64,000 nt of DNA from Pohlia nutans (taxonomy: Eukaryota; Streptophyta; Bryopsida; Bryales; Mniaceae), in NCBI GenBank assembly GCA_022496805.1, contig CM040087.1, positions 29,784,253 through 29,848,252 on the forward strand, written 5' to 3'. The notes beneath the pieces were generated by a model. It was not told where the DNA came from. It searched no databases and saw only the letters and a program-made list of their open reading frames with translations. Shown here piece after piece: positions 37,624 through 49,228 of the stretch. Positions within the stretch are counted from its first letter, which is position 1; each line of letters starts with the position of its first letter. The translations under genes and the position numbers were made by a program.

Positions 37624-38335
37624 ATGGGGAATGATGTCTGTGGGGATATACTCGCACTGTTACTGCCTCCTAGACAAGAAGCAAAGGGATACAAGGCGAT
37701 GTATGCATACGGCAATCATATACGAGTACGCGAAGCAGAAGCAGATATGTCGACATATGACAGTGGAGTTGCGACTACGTTTCTGCAATCTTGTCGCGCT
37801 AGTTCTAGTGACAGGAACATGAGGACAACAAATCTGGAGTATGTGGGGTGGGTGGACAAAATTATCAGCGTAGACTACGGGAGATTTGAAATGGTGGTGT
37901 TGTATTGCACATGGGCCCAAACAAACAAGAAGGGAGCTCGGGCTACAATGAAATGTGACGAATATGGATTCACATTGTTCAGATTTGATCGATTGATTCC
38001 ATATTCAGCGGACTTCTTTGCATTTCCTCTGCACGTACAGCAAGTTTTTTTATATAGACAACGAGGACAACAGTGGATGGAAGATTGTGTTACGACAACA
38101 GCCGCGTGGTGCAAAAGTCGAGTCAAGTGATGGCGGAAGACATGATCTACAGAGTGTGCAGTTAGGTAGAGACGAGCAGCATGTAGGCCTACGGTCTGAA
38201 TACACTACCGTGGAAAGGGAACTGGACACTCCTGATTTGAGAGGATGTAGGAGACTAACCACAGAAGATGTAAACCAAGCTTTGGTCGCTGCAGAGGAGG
38301 ATCAAGAGGTGGGACATAATGTGCTATCACAATAG
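37624..38335 (+). pseudogene. DUF4216 gene of CACTA C, one-base frameshift
   Basis: Frame 1 contains AMYAYGNHIRVREAEAD, YDSGVATTFLQSC, YVGWVDKIISVDYGRFEMVV, YGFTLFRFDRLIPYSADFF and AFPLHVQQVF. The family pattern then continues in the next frame as FYIDNEDNSGWKIVL up to a stop at 38335. The shift falls in a run of seven T (38045-38051); six T would restore the pattern. The rest is open, so this is the best preserved DUF4216 copy in the window. The true 5' end is not clear, and earlier transposase parts (for example DUF4218-type) are absent. Confidence 0.75.
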
Positions 38336-41300
38336 GAAATGAGGTCAAATGCATGGCATAGCCCATTGTATTAGTAGACCAAGTATGAAACATACTATAA
38401 TATGCAGTAGCTTTGGTCTCGGTAATCTTGATGACTACACTTAGTCAGTGATTCTACATGCACGACTAATATGAGTCACTCGCTCCACATTACTATCTAC
38501 AGTGTCTAAGAGTATTTTTTGAACTGCAGCAAATGGCCAATTCCACATTGCCATTGTATACAAAAGGATTTGCCCTATAAATATCTTCAACATCACTGAT
38601 TGACGCTAGAACATGCATGCGCACTACTCTCGTGGGGTGCACTGTACTAAACATGTAAGAGTATACGTGAGTGCACAAAAGGGGTATTAATTTGAACATT
38701 GCCGTATTACGTACACAAACAATAAACACATTCAGAACTGAAAATATTCACGTATACTTACACTAAACATATATTTAAAACAAAATACATCTGTATATAA
38801 AGGTATTTAGACATATAACCTCTCGTATACGAGGGGGTTTTTAGAAGGGGTCATAAACGCACGTGATTCTCAAACATAATGTAAAGTGCATGCCCCGAGG
38901 CACTACCTCAAATTATAATTTAAGATGAATACCAAAGCAACACTAAACCAGTGATTGAGAAAAATTCAGCATGGACGTGAAACGGGCACAAATAGAAAGA
39001 AAAAGCTGATAAAAAAGAGGGAGAGGTAGAGTAAACAAAAGTGGAAAGAATACGTGCGGGGAAGAAGCACTGTAGTCAAAATAAAACTATCCTAGTCAAA
39101 AAGAGAAAAACAATACATCAATGTAGAGTAGATAAATGACAAGTATTTGAACAAGGTGCAAAGAGAACTGCAGTGACTGTAGACAGTAAGAAGGGTATGT
39201 GGAAAAAATATCCATGACATGTGAATTGCAAAAATGATATAAAAATGTAACAAGAAAAAAAATTACGGAATGAAAAAAAAAACAAAAAAACAAAAAAACA
39301 AAAAAACAACACACGCTAGTTTGTTTTTATAAAAAGTTAAAAAATACAATATATGAAATGTTAAAACGTCGAAGGAACAAAATAAATTCGAAAGGAAACC
39401 CTAAACTGAAGGAAGAAAAGTCAAATTGAAATAATAACTCGAACATAAACAAAGGATATAAATTTGAATTAAAACCATGAAGGCCCCACTCTAAAACCCA
39501 CTTACAAATGGTTGCCCAAAACTATAGTCACATAACTACTAAATCTAGTCATATCGCTGCCCACGCAAAAAGTCATATGGCTGCCCACGGAAGAATACGT
39601 TCCCCAACTACGTTCCCATTGAGGTTCTGTGTAAATATGACTAAAATCATAGTCATGTGATGACTATGGACTGTTCTAGTCACCAAAGTAGTTATTGGTG
39701 AGTCATATCCTCCCGATAGTCATATCTAGTCATATGGCCGTAGTCATATTTCGTATGCTCTCCTAGTAGTGACCGGCCGTGTCTAACAAAAAGTAAAAGA
39801 GCCTATGCCACCATTTCCTAGACCGGACTTGTGACGTATAAGTGCCACGCATTTGATCAGCTACATCAACGCCCCGCATCCACTTGGTGTATGCTTGGTG
39901 GATGGGGGACGTATCAAACCGCTTCTCCATTCCATGAACAGGACGGGTGAAACGACATTCAACTCTCGGAAGGGGAACTGGCCGATAAATGGATGAAATG
40001 AGCATCACTGGCTTTTTGTCGACCCACGTCACCGCCGCCAACTTGCGAGACTCGTGCATTCGCCAAGCCAGAGTACCTTGCGGATATGTCGAAAACAACT
40101 TCGTATTCGTGATGGACTTTGGAAGGCCAATTCGATTTGGTCTCACCGTTCCGCATCCAAAAGTACCTTTAGTTGCCAAATCAACAAGCTACTTCGGTCG
40201 AGACTTCGGTGATGTAAAAAAGTTGTCAGTGAAGACAACATGATGCTTGCCGTGCAACTCGGCCATGAGATTCGGCATAGCTGGTTTTTGCCTCGCCCGG
40301 GGCCGCATCTCGGAGAGATGCACTAAGAGTGGCACCGGTGTAAACCTCAAACGAATGGACATATTTGGAAACAGCATCCGCAATGCACCAGACTTTGATT
40401 CCCCATTTTGTGGGTTTACTCGGGAGATACTGCCAAATGGGACAAAATTTCCCTTTGTTGCGCACCATTAATTCATCCACCGTGACCTCCTGATGCAAGT
40501 TCCAATTTTGTTGACACCGATCACGTACCTCATCGAGCAGCCATCGAATTTTGCATAACTTGTCTCCCGTCCTCTCCCACGTTTGGACGGTATCATCCAC
40601 CACATGTAGGCAACGTGATATGTCCTCAAACCGTCGTCGCAACATCACTACAGAAGTAAATGGACAATGCAATGAAAGTACCTTCTTTGACCAATAACAT
40701 CGGTGGTTCGGTAGCCGTTTGATGTCAAACAATAGGCTCAAACCGAGAAAAGCTTTGAGCTCCTCGCGTTGCAGAGGCCACCAATTCGGCCCTGCCATCG
40801 GGTAGCCTTTCTCAGTTACCTCTTCACTGGCGTACCTGTTCGTTTCTTGACAAATTTTGTCCAAGGTTCTGTGCGTCCAGAACTTTCTGAACAAAGACTC
40901 ATATGTTGCTGGCAGTCGGCCAAATCCATAACTCGGTCCTGGAGACTCACCTCGGAAAACTGTATCTTCGTGAGCGTAATCAGCGTTGTCAGCAGTCCAC
41001 TTTGAGTCCGCGTAGAGATCGGCAAAGGTAGGTGGCTTTGGTTGCGTAGGTCAACCTCGGCCAGCTGCAGCTACAGCTACTGTAGACTGACGACGCGGTG
41101 CAGGCCTTGCTTGACATGGACGGGCGGCCGCCACGTGAAACTGCCACGCTTGGCCCGGCCTCTTCCACTGCCGACCGCAAACCGGATTTGGCCCGTTGAA
41201 CATGCAGCTGTTGGCTCTCCAATGTGGGCAGTGCGGCTTGATTCCGCATAAATTTGGGGCGGATCCGCACTTGCGTCGATGATGGTGCTGGCAGGGCGAA

Positions 41301-41663
41301 CTCTGCAGCCATACAACGTGGATTCAGAAATTAGCCATTCCAAACAGAAGTGTTGGCTCTTGAAAACGCAGGAGCAAGGACAAAATCTACAATCTAGTAG
41401 GAAGAGATACAAAATTAGTACTGTCAATCATAGAATGTATCAGAAGCACAAGGTAATTTCATGCTCGCTAATTAAACACCCGTACTATATAACTACTTTG
41501 GTGTATTTGAGACTACGGTTTCATACGAGTCTACAGAATTATTGCAGGGTAAAGATGAAGCTGAATGCATGTGTTACCACAATGGCAGGTGCCCATACTC
41601 AACCAGGTAAGACAAAATTGCACACCGTTGATCCAAATAAAGTAAGAATTCAATAAGATGCTA

Positions 41664-42413
41664 CACTAAATAGGTAGATTAGTGTCAGATAATTATAAGA
41701 TTTGAAAATATTCTAGATTTGTACTATCGGAAAAAAATTACCAAAGACAATGATTCCAATACTAGTGAAAAATGCCGATCTTGACTAAGATAAAAGGTAA
41801 ACAAATTGGTAAACACTATAAACTGCCAACATGTGTATATAGTAAGTTCATGTAACACTAATCTACCTATTTAGTGAACTCTGTAAATGAGTGAATCATA
41901 CGTCTGTAAATGTCAGAAATCAATAAGTTGCTACACGACATAGGTACATTAGTGATAGCTAATTATAAGATTTGAAAATATTATAGAGTATTTGTGTTAT
42001 CGAAAACCAAAATTACCAAAGACAGTGATTCCAACACTAGTGAAAGATGCCCATCATGACGAAGATAGAAGGTAAACTAATTAGTAAACAATATAAACTT
42101 ACAGCATATGTGTGTAGTAAGTTCATGTAACACTAATCTACCTATTTAGTGTACTATGGAAATGAGTGAATCATACGTTTTTAAACAATAAGATGCTACA
42201 CTAAATAGGTAGATTAGTGTTAGAAAATTATAAGAGTTGAAAGTATTATAGATTTTTACTATCAGAAAACAAAATTACCAACGACAGTGATTGCAATACT
42301 AGGGAAATATGCCCATATTGACCAAGTTAGAAGGTAAACAAATTGGTAAACAGTAAAAACTTACAACATGTGTATGTAGTCAGTTCATCAGACACTAATG
42401 TACCTATTTAGTG
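41664..42413. mobile_element. Array of three palindromic MITEs (213, 218 and 215 bp)
   Basis: Units 41664-41876, 41934-42151 and 42199-42413 each run from CACTAAATAGGTAGATTAGTG to its inverse CACTAATCTACCTATTTAGTG, usually with TA outside. Unit 2 has a diverged left end. Spacers of about 50 bp between them are also alike (GAGTGAATCATACGT), so the array arose by tandem duplication (periods 270 and 265) of one MITE plus flank. Confidence 0.85.
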
Positions 42414-43330
42414 TACTTTGTGAATGAGTGAATCATACGTTTGTAAATGTTGGATTCTGTTTGAATGCACTAATTTCTTACTAATAGCACTACCACAGAT
42501 GGGTACTTTTATGACTGGGAGAATGACTGCGTTTATGACTGCGCGCAGTCATAAAATTCGGTCTGTGACTGCGCGTCATATTTTTTGCTGACGTGGATTG
42601 TGACGCGGAGCATGACTAGGTGCCGTAGTTACCGACGAGTCGCTTCGGACACCTAGTCATATGAATAAATACGCCTTAAAGCGTATACTTGGGCGCCATG
42701 TACGTGCCACGTCAGCATTCCAGCCGCCATCTTGACCGGCCCCAAGTCCTTGACTTTTGGAGGTCTGCCCGGGCAGCTGAGGCCAAAATCCGACGTGGCA
42801 TGTGACTCGGGCGAGTCATATTTTTGCTGACGTGGCATCCGACGTGGCATGTGACTCGGGCGAGTCATATTTTTGCTGACGTGGCATCCGACGTGGCACG
42901 TGACTCTGCGTAGTCATATTTTCTGCTGACGTGGAATATGACTCTGTGGAGTTATATTTTTGCTGACGTGGCACTTCCACGTGGAATGTGAATACTGTCA
43001 TTTTTCGGCTGACGTGGAATGTGACTCTGTGGAGTCATATTTTGGGTCATAATGTCGCTAACGTGGAATGTTACCAGTAGTTATGTTTTTTGCTGACGTG
43101 GAATATGACTATACGCAGTCGTATTTGGACCGATGTGGCGGTCCAACTGGAATGTTACAGCTAGTGTTGTGACTGCTTCCAGTCATGTTTTTCAGATCAC
43201 CAGTCATATTTTAGTTTCAATGCGAACATTATATGACTAGTTGTAGTCACACTATTGGAAACACTACAAACATTACATGACTCGTTGTTGTCACCTTATT
43301 GGTGAAATGTATCCCGTCGTATGACTTGAT

Positions 43331-45650
43331 AGTATGATATGGTCGATGACTGAGAATCACATTACTAGGATTTGTGTGCGATATTTGTGACTACGTTGAA
43401 TTAGATTCGCATAACCATCAGTCAAGAACTGCAGTCACGTTTCTGAAGTCATTCCAAACAATATCGATGTATTGTAGACACGCATCATATGGCATAGCAG
43501 CTAAGATAACACACTAAAAAACTAGGTTTATACAAAGATGTACTAAGTTCACTTCGTAAATACAAAGAAAGCAATCGTTGGAGACAGAAATGAGTTTAGA
43601 GAAATGTAAATGAGTTCACTTATATTTAGAAGTAGATATCTCAAAACAAAAACAAATGAGTCAATTTTAGACAAATTTACTATCACGCATTTGTAGCTTT
43701 TATTCCTCATCAATATATGAACTATCTAAATATGAGAATCTTACTCCATACATTCAAGGCTGCCTTGAATGCTTGCATAGTACCCTTACCAATTGGAACT
43801 TCCTACCGCCACTCTTCTTTTTCGACAGACTGCCTACTTTCTTTGCCAGCTTCGCCACCCTCTTCGCTGCAGTGTTCTTGTGGTTCTCTTCATCATCCAG
43901 TGGGGGTCCTGTTTGACACATTCTTGTGTCAAAAACTTGTATGCACCCCCTTGGCAACTGACGGTTACACAACACAGACAAGAAGTCCTTTATAACTACA
44001 TTGTTACATACATTTCACAATTTATGACTAGTCTTTGTACATTCGTCATTTTATGACTAATCTATGTTATATACATTTGACATTTTATGATTAGTCCATA
44101 TAATACACAATCCATTGATTTATAACACGACCTTGATACATTGAAGATTTTATGACTAGTCCTTGTTACATTCAGTCATCTTATAATAAATCCATTTTCT
44201 ATACATTTGACAGTTTATGACACAACCTTGTAATACATATTCGACAAATTTATGACTAGTCCATAATATGACTAGAGGCGTAAGAAATGCATTATGAAAC
44301 CCTAAATTATTGTTCTTTCATCAGTTACTGGATTTTTGTAATGTCTATTCAACTAGTTATGCACCATTTTGGCAAAAATATTAGAGCATCAAACAAGAGA
44401 GCTTCTACAATTTCAATGGAGAACATTCCATTTACATTATTCTAAGACTAAATGAAAACAAATGCGTACTTCCAGACACAGCCAATTAATGAAACAACCA
44501 AGCTCACAAATTAAATTTGGTACAAGCAGTCAACACCATAAAACAATAGCAGTCAATATCAAATCTAGAAAGAAATAATAGTACCAACAAAAGCAGCATG
44601 CATACTAATAAAGGAAACAACACTAAGCCCAAGAAGTGCATTCCGTTGAGACTTGAAAACCTGCATAGACACAAGCGTAACATTAAAATTACATGTGAAC
44701 AAGTCAACTTAAGGATTAACGAATGTGGTATCATAGTTTCTATAGAAACCGTGGATAGAGCAAGTTATGTATGCAAATACTTGAGATTAACAGACTGCAA
44801 GTACGCCGACATGAAAAAGGGGTGTGTTGTTACCGATCTTTGGAAACGATCTCTGTCAAATGGTGAGCACTCCTCCTTGCCGCAGTTGATGCGATGCTCA
44901 TACTTCCAGTATACCTCTGCAATCAACATGGTTAACAAGTCAGAATCACATCGACAAAAACATCTATATTATACCCAGTTTTGTCTCTTGATGTTTGTTT
45001 ATTTATGGTCGCAATGAATAGTTCCGCACAGAATTACCAAGTCCCTTATAGTCGGCCATTCAAGGCTGGAATTCCTATTTCTCCTTCGATTCTACTTCTA
45101 AACTAAAATCATGTTCAACCCATTCAGTTACTAGATTTATAATTTCATTATGCTTCCAAGTATGAATGATACTCTGTACAGGCCAAAGCTAGTGTATCAT
45201 TAAGCTGTAATTAGGTTATCATTTGAAAACCCATACGATGTAGTACTGCAGAGGAATTGCAATAATTTCTTGAATGACGACAAGGTCGGTTGATGTCCAA
45301 AATAAATCACACCAAAACCTTGAAAGTCTAGGCTAATGCCAAGAACTGAATGCGGTTAACAGGAAACTTCTTAGACATAGACAAAATCTCTGAATTTTTT
45401 TACTAAATTGTGACTGTTATGAATCCGTAGAGATCATACAATTCCCAAAACCTTCTCAAAAAGGAGTCCTCAAATAGTGAAACAGAGCTGACTTTTTCCA
45501 AAAAATGCTTGAGCTCGGTTGCAAATGACAAAATTGATTTACCTATAGAAATGGGCGAGAACAAGGGGCATCGATTGGCTAACCCTAAGCAGAAGAATTG
45601 AACCAGAGCAAGTCTGTTGTGCAAGAGCAGCAACGCATTGGCATTTGCCA
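43331..45650. other. Internal part of CACTA B without a recognised gene
   Basis: About 44000-44330 matches 21190-21460 of element A in reverse (repeated TTTATGACTAGTC). A minus-strand frame at 43754-43981 gives NTAAKRVAKLAKKVGSLSKK, a basic segment that could be the end of a TnpA-like gene. A plus-strand frame at 44598-45017 is not recognised. Confidence 0.3.
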
Positions 45651-45674
45651 AACAAAAGTGCGCAACTTTGAAAC

Positions 45675-45850
45675 GGTGGCATTTTCTCCTTTTACCTCGG
45701 TTATCTGATTGCAAGACATCATTTTAAAGCTCTTGTTCTGTAGTACACGACCAACAGTGTCAATCGTGTCAAACTAAAGTCATTTTTACACAAATAGATA
45801 ATGTGCAGCAGGAGGTCCAATTTTCCTACACTACAGAAATTACAGTGGAC
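45675..45850 (-). repeat. Third copy of the ~195-bp dispersed repeat
   Basis: Read on the minus strand it matches the two copies in intron 1 of the beta-propeller gene (1899-2300) over nearly its whole length: TGTAGTGTAGGAAAATTG, GAACAAGAGCTTTAAAATGA, GAGAAAATGCCACCGT. It lies downstream of the captured XCT exon on the same strand, where that gene's first intron would be. Confidence 0.75.
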
Positions 45851-46045
45851 GCTTAGGAGTTAACAAAACTATACAAATATCTTCAGAGCTTCCAATGTAG
45901 TAGTCGCATGAGTTCATACTTAACGTAATGATCTGCCTTATCAAGTTTCAAACCCTAATCCCCTAAAGGAAACGATCTGCCTTAAAATCCTAATTACGAC
46001 CAGAAAAGAGAATGGAAAGCAAAGATTAATGTGTTGTCGCCATAC

Positions 46046-46195
46046 CTCGGATGTGCCGGAGCCAAACTGAAGAAGACTTGTTTGGCCTTTGCCAGATTTC
46101 TTCTTGAGATCCTGAATCCGCTTCCGCTCGGCTTCACGCTAATTCTCCAGGCGTCGAATCCTCGCAGCATCCTTGGCTGTGCCCACGTAGACATC
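46046..46195 (-). pseudogene. Captured exon of an XAP5/FAM50 (XCT)-like gene inside CACTA B
   Basis: Minus strand, one frame: YVGTAKDAARIRRLEN, stop, REAERKRIQDLKKKSGKGQ, then TSLLQFGSGTSE, followed by a plausible splice donor (GAG|GTATGG). Known: the N-terminus of XAP5 CIRCADIAN TIMEKEEPER, the plant FAM50 homologue, has the same order YVGTAxDAxRIRRLExQREAER..IQ.LK.KS...LLQFG(T/S). The stop TAG (46139-46141) replaces the family's Gln by one C-to-T change, and the initiating Met frame is lost. About 140 bp upstream looks like 5' leader. The fragment therefore looks like exon 1 with some flanking leader and intron, taken up by the transposon, as in Pack-type elements. Confidence 0.75.
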
Positions 46196-46494
46196 GCTGC
46201 AGACCTTTACCAATCCTCCACACAAAAGCTCGTCCTCTTCCTCAGCTGCTCAAACACACAAAACCCTAAACCTCGAGTGCCTCTGCCATGTTGCCGTAAA
46301 CTTTGGATGATTCTTCAGAAACATTAACTAGATGAAAAATGTAGATGAACACCTCGTTCATTGACGATGGGTCGCTAATCCTAATTTACGGTCGCTAATC
46401 CTCTGTAATTAACTATTCTCAATGGCCACAATAAGTAATCGTATATTACATGTACTGTACTTTGGCGTCACTAGAGTCCGCAAAAAACAATTAA

Positions 46495-47034
46495 CCCTTC
46501 AACGCTCCAGCGTCCATATTCTGGACACTGGATAATTTCTGACGCGTCCTTTCAACACATACATCGATGTTTTTCATCCATCCAAAATTATCTTGATTCT
46601 TGTGCGAGTTGACTATCATTTATACGGTATGGATCTTCAAATTAAGATAATGTGAATTTTTGAAAAATTACAAAAGTGGTTTATGTCAAGTTCCAATCTT
46701 AGTTCAAAAAATGAGACCTTAAACATGATTTTCCATAATAAGTAGAATCAAATAATGGAAATCCCACCATCTTGTAGTGCATGTTATTCTAATTTCATTA
46801 CAATATTTTTTAATTTTTTTGTGTTAATTTTGGATTTTTAATTGAATTTCAAGAGAAAACCTTCTAAAATTAATTTAAAAATATTAATAATAAATATGAT
46901 GAATCCAACCGTACGGATGTTATCTTCACATTGACATTTACAACTTTGCTTTGTATATCAACTCCATTTTCTTTTTTCATCAACCATTTTATAACGAATC
47001 TTTAAACACAGTGTTGAATTGGGACCTTAAAGGG
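46495..47034 (+). mobile_element. TTAA-flanked 540-bp element (piggyBac-type MITE), copy 2, inside CACTA B
   Basis: Bounded by TTAA (46491-46494 and 47035-47038). Left end CCCTTCAACGCTCCAGCGTCC with a subterminal palindrome GCGTCCATATTCTGGAC; right end (reverse complement) CCCTTTAAGGTCCCAATTC. Same length as copy 1 and similar throughout. Confidence 0.85.
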
Positions 47035-47356
47035 TTAAAAAGACATGCCCAAATTATTAGGAAATTATTTTTTCAAAAAAAAAATATTCCATGGTAAGAA
47101 AGATAATCTTCGAAAATATGCACCGGATCTTAGAGAATATTTGTATCATTTTAGCACTTTAACCCCTAAACGTACCAGGGTGTCCCTAGAATTGACAATT
47201 TGAGAAAAAACATTATAAACTACTATTTAGAAGAATAAAGTGGTATCATAGTTTCTATAGGCGTTAGAAGCGGAAGGCTTGGGTAGTGTACCCAACAAAG
47301 ATGTGCGACAAAGATTTCATGTCTGGTTTTCAAAAGTAAAATACAAGCCATAGGTA

Positions 47357-49228
47357 ATGGGACTGAGGAGTGAGGAGGTCCCTCAAGACGTGAAGGCCTT
47401 AATGTTACCTCCATTGGACCTAGCTAAGTCGTATCAATCCATATATGCATTTGGAAACCACATATGTATCAGGAGCGCAGAGGCACAATTAACAACCATG
47501 AACTTGGGAGTGGCCGCAACCTTCCAACAACTTTGTTGCACGGGCATCATGGATTCAAATCTTTAGGCAACAGAATTGGAATACGTGGGGTAGGTGGAGG
47601 AAATTCTATATGTGGACTATGGACACTTTGAGGTAGTGGTCCTCTATTGCAATTGAGCGGTTGCAAACCTAAAGGGAGATGGGGCCACCGTGAAGCGCGA
47701 TGACTACAATTTCACTACTGTAAACTTTGATAGATTGATTCCATACTCTGCATAGTCATTTGCCCTTCCTCTCTATAGATGACTAAGTAGAGTGATGTAT
47801 GTGACACGCAGGAGTTATACAACACTCTACAGTCATTGACATAACGCCCTATAGTCATCTATATGACTATGTAGTCATGTATAACTCTCTCCTGTAATAT
47901 TTCCCATGCATAGTGGAATGAATGAGTTTAGTGCTAGAAGTGGCCTTTAGTGTATGTCATAATAGTATTGTCTTTGCCTCAAAACACTAAGTAAAATCGC
48001 TCCCTCTAAAATTCTATGCGGCGCATATATCTATCAACAGCTATAATCCTTTGCAACTAAAGCCTACATCTAAATACTAGTGATTATAAACACTAAAAAC
48101 TCTAAATTCAGAAATAGTATAATCAGCCGCTCAGTATTCATGAATCTTCTCATAATGAAAGAGCTCAACCAAATTACTTGTTTGTTTTTCTTTACAGAGC
48201 CTTCTCTACGATGTTGTAGACCCTATATCTAAAAACACAAGAATGTATCCTAAACGCAGGCCTCTTAGTGCATGGCATTTCTTTGTACGATGAAGCTGTG
48301 AACCGGATTACTTGTGGTGATCTTTTGTAGAGCCTTCCCCATGATGTTACAAATGGTAGAACTGGACCCTAAATCTTAGCCTCTTTGTGCAAGGCTTTCA
48401 CTTGTACCATGAAGATGTAAATTAGGTTCTTTGGAGTAGGGAATCTGGATTTTGTAGACTTTATAAGACTCACGTGCTATATTTATATCTGATGGAGATA
48501 CAATCAATCAAACACATTGTCCCAAAAAAAAACCTGACAATTTTTAATTAGGTTGTAAATAGAACTTCATCCTCTAAAGAATTGAGCATCCGTATATTAA
48601 TGTGTGATTGTAACTGAGGGTGCCCACAGCTGTTTTTTTTATATTGCACAATCAACTTTTAAAATTCATCACCAATATTTTTCAATCAATTGTTATATAA
48701 AACAAGGAATAAAGCAAACAAAAAATTACCTAAAATGACTAAGTGGAGTGATGTATGTGACACTCAGGAGTTATCTAACACTCTAGAGTCATCAACATGA
48801 CGCCCACTAGTCATCTATATGACTCTGTAGTCTTAAATGACTCCCTCATGTAATTTTTCCTAAGCACAGTGGTATGCCTGAGATTCTTGATAGCACCCCC
48901 CTTTAGTGTGTATCAGAATAGTATTGTATATGACACGGATATGCCCAAGCGTGGATGGGAGGTTGTGTTGTGCAGAGAACCACGAGGAGTTCCGACCTTC
49001 TCGAACCACCAACTCACGGATGAAGTACGGTGCGTATCATTGGGGAGAGCAAATGATATTCCCGGACTTAAAGCCACAAACCTGGATTCGGATCTCATGC
49101 CTCAAACACATATTTTGAGCGATGCAGTGGAAGTAGCCCCGGACGTAGTGGCTAAAGCATTAGAACGCCTTAGACAGGATGACACATCGGTAGATGATTT
49201 AGACTATTGCGACTCGACGTACGATTGA
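47357..49228 (+). pseudogene. Broken DUF4216 gene of CACTA B
   Basis: First part 47357-47770: YQSIYAFGNHICIRSAEAQ, LGVAATFQQLCC, then with stops ELEYVG, EILYVDYGHFEVVVLYCN, YNFTTVNFDRLIPYSA, FALPLYR. It is interrupted by about 1.15 kb (47778-48928), and the rest resumes as VYDTDMPKRGWEVVLCREP, continuing open to DDLDYCDSTYD and a stop at 49228. The tail is nearly the same as that of element A, which lacks the interruption. At least four in-frame stops make it non-functional. Confidence 0.75.
47778..48928 (+). repeat. Insertion bounded by ~195-bp direct repeats within the DUF4216 gene of B
   Basis: The two ends (about 47778-47975 and 48737-48928) are alike: ATGACTAAGT(A/G)GAGTGATG, GTCATCTATATGACT, CTTTAGTGT..ATAGTATTGT. 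About 760 bp of AT-rich sequence lies between. Element A has no such insertion at this site. An LTR-type (TRIM-like) element or a local duplication are both possible. No primer-binding site or clean target duplication was found. Confidence 0.6.

Larger units (their letters stand above)
35053..39771. mobile_element. CACTA transposon C, 4.72 kb, inserted in the piggyBac gene
   Basis: Ends CACTACTAGGAGAGCA(GTC)GAAATATGACT and its inverse (right end 39771), with a perfect 3-bp target duplication ACC (35050-35052 and 39772-39774). AGTCA/TGACT motifs are dense near both ends. It carries a TNP1-type gene on the minus strand and a DUF4216 gene on the plus strand. Its ends differ from those of A and B, so it is a separate subfamily. 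No catalytic core was seen, so it was probably mobilised in trans. Confidence 0.93.
34747..41312 (-). pseudogene. piggyBac-type transposase, split by CACTA C and inactivated
   Basis: Minus strand. The N-terminal and core frame runs from about 41053 to 40226 (a possible start MAAEFALPAP at 41312 is in another frame). It contains VTVDELMVRNKGKF and KPTKWGIKVWCIAD. After a frameshift the next frame carries HHVVFTDNFFTSPK, hits a TAG at 40189-40191, and continues in the same frame as GTFGCGTVRPNR and MRGVDVADQM. The frame is cut by element C at 39771 and resumes at 35052 as VNSYILYKS, ending with a Cys-rich tail (CKFC..TCRTCISCGG). Known: the DE, DNxFTS and GVDxxDQ motifs hold the three catalytic Asp of piggyBac transposases, and a C-terminal cysteine finger is usual. 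All three Asp are present here, but two disruptions plus the insertion make it a pseudogene. Host function unlikely. Confidence 0.85.
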
